DNA of 64,000 nucleotides from Pseudomonas paraversuta (GTDB lineage: Bacteria > Pseudomonadota > Gammaproteobacteria > Pseudomonadales > Pseudomonadaceae): NCBI RefSeq assembly GCF_904063065.1, contig NZ_CAJFCL010000007.1, positions 294,277 to 358,276 on the forward strand. The letters are read 5' to 3'. A program made the translations under genes and the position numbers. Within the stretch, counting starts at the first letter, position 1. Each line of letters begins with the position of its first letter. Below the pieces are notes generated by a model. The model was not told the DNA's origin, searched no databases, and saw only the letters and a program-made list of their open reading frames with translations. Below are positions 63,874 to 64,000 of the stretch, piece after piece.

Positions 63874-64000
63874 TGTAGTGGTCTAATGAAACCGGACACC
63901 CTTTTAGGCGAGAATACTCGCCAGATCGAGGTGTCAGATGACCAAACAACGCCGTACCTTTTCCGCTGAATTCAAACGCGAGGCTGCCGACCTCGTGCTC
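63874..64000 (+). mobile_element. Left end of an IS3-family element
   Basis: Begins TGTAGTGGTCTAATGAAACC and reaches the window edge. The TG tip, the length to the first ATG (64 bp) and the orfA start match IS3-group elements. It sits within the ATPase gene described above. Confidence 0.7.
63938..64000 (+). CDS. IS3-family transposase OrfA, N-terminal part
   Basis: MTKQRRTFSAEFKREAADLV and onward to the window edge: the helix-turn-helix start of the IS3-type OrfA (Tnp_1/HTH_28). GAGG is found upstream of the ATG at 63938. Confidence 0.85.
   Translation, partial: MTKQRRTFSAEFKREAADLVL

Overview
The window is a piece of a Pseudomonas chromosome. The evidence is REP-type palindromes of Pseudomonas style, the quiC1 and pcaQ-pcaHG arrangement, high GC in the first third, and strong gene-by-gene resemblance to Pseudomonas proteins. 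It has two parts: an ordinary core segment (about 1-24,100) and a mosaic metal-resistance island (about 24,200-64,000) that is more AT-rich up to about 56,500 and full of insertion-sequence debris.

Core segment. In order it holds a DJ-1 family gene (partial), an NCS2 purine permease with trmA, a TetR regulator with 3-dehydroshikimate dehydratase (quiC1) and a divergent MFS transporter, an EamA transporter, and protocatechuate 3,4-dioxygenase (pcaHG) with its LysR regulator pcaQ. QuiC1 makes protocatechuate from dehydroshikimate and PcaHG opens its ring, so 3.3-11 kb is one catabolic neighbourhood. Housekeeping genes follow: YpfJ-type metallopeptidase, secreted hydrolase, HAD phosphatase, tesB, acetyltransferase, histone-deacetylase-like amidohydrolase, flavoprotein, rhlE, yedA-like exporter, DnaQ-like exonuclease, NYN protein, a membrane protein and an EEP phosphatase. 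A four-copy tandem array of about 158 bp built on REP hairpins lies at 13.1-13.8 kb.

Island. It begins near a C-terminal scrap of an apparent core gene (24,180) and an orphan CHAT-domain protease-like gene. A copper block follows: DUF2790 protein, DUF411 protein, copB, copA, PtrA-like peptide, an orphan flgB, copZ, dmeR-dmeF, a CopI-like cupredoxin, a second PtrA-like protein, copRS, then copCD. Between copRS and copCD sits a 2.5-kb element with about 100-bp inverted repeats but no transposase, carrying a DUF4062 protein, an unknown protein and a DUF2188 protein. After copCD an IS5-family element (1,160 bp, CTTA duplication) has split a copy of a Cys/Met-rich small gene whose intact paralogue is at 56,522. 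Next come an OprD-family porin, DUF2790 and PtrA-like genes, czcCBA with divergent czcRS, a CzcD-type CDF exporter, and a GC-rich cusCBA operon whose downstream gene is cut off. The right edge has a DUF2384-like antitoxin, the first 26 codons of an OLD/AAA ATPase gene cut by an IS3-family element, and the start of that element's orfA.

Regulation. A 17-bp motif (CTGACAGAAATGTAATC or close variants) recurs before copAB, the PtrA-like genes, the cupredoxin, copRS and copC, and is best read as the CopR box. A different motif (ATTACAAA-TGTAAT type) precedes the porin and czcC and is a CzcR-box candidate. A CueR-type dyad precedes copZ and a G-tract palindrome precedes dmeR. Together the island encodes copper oxidation and sequestration (CopABCD, cupredoxin, CopZ), Cu/Ag efflux (CusCBA), Zn/Cd/Co efflux (CzcCBA, CzcD, DmeF) and their sensors.
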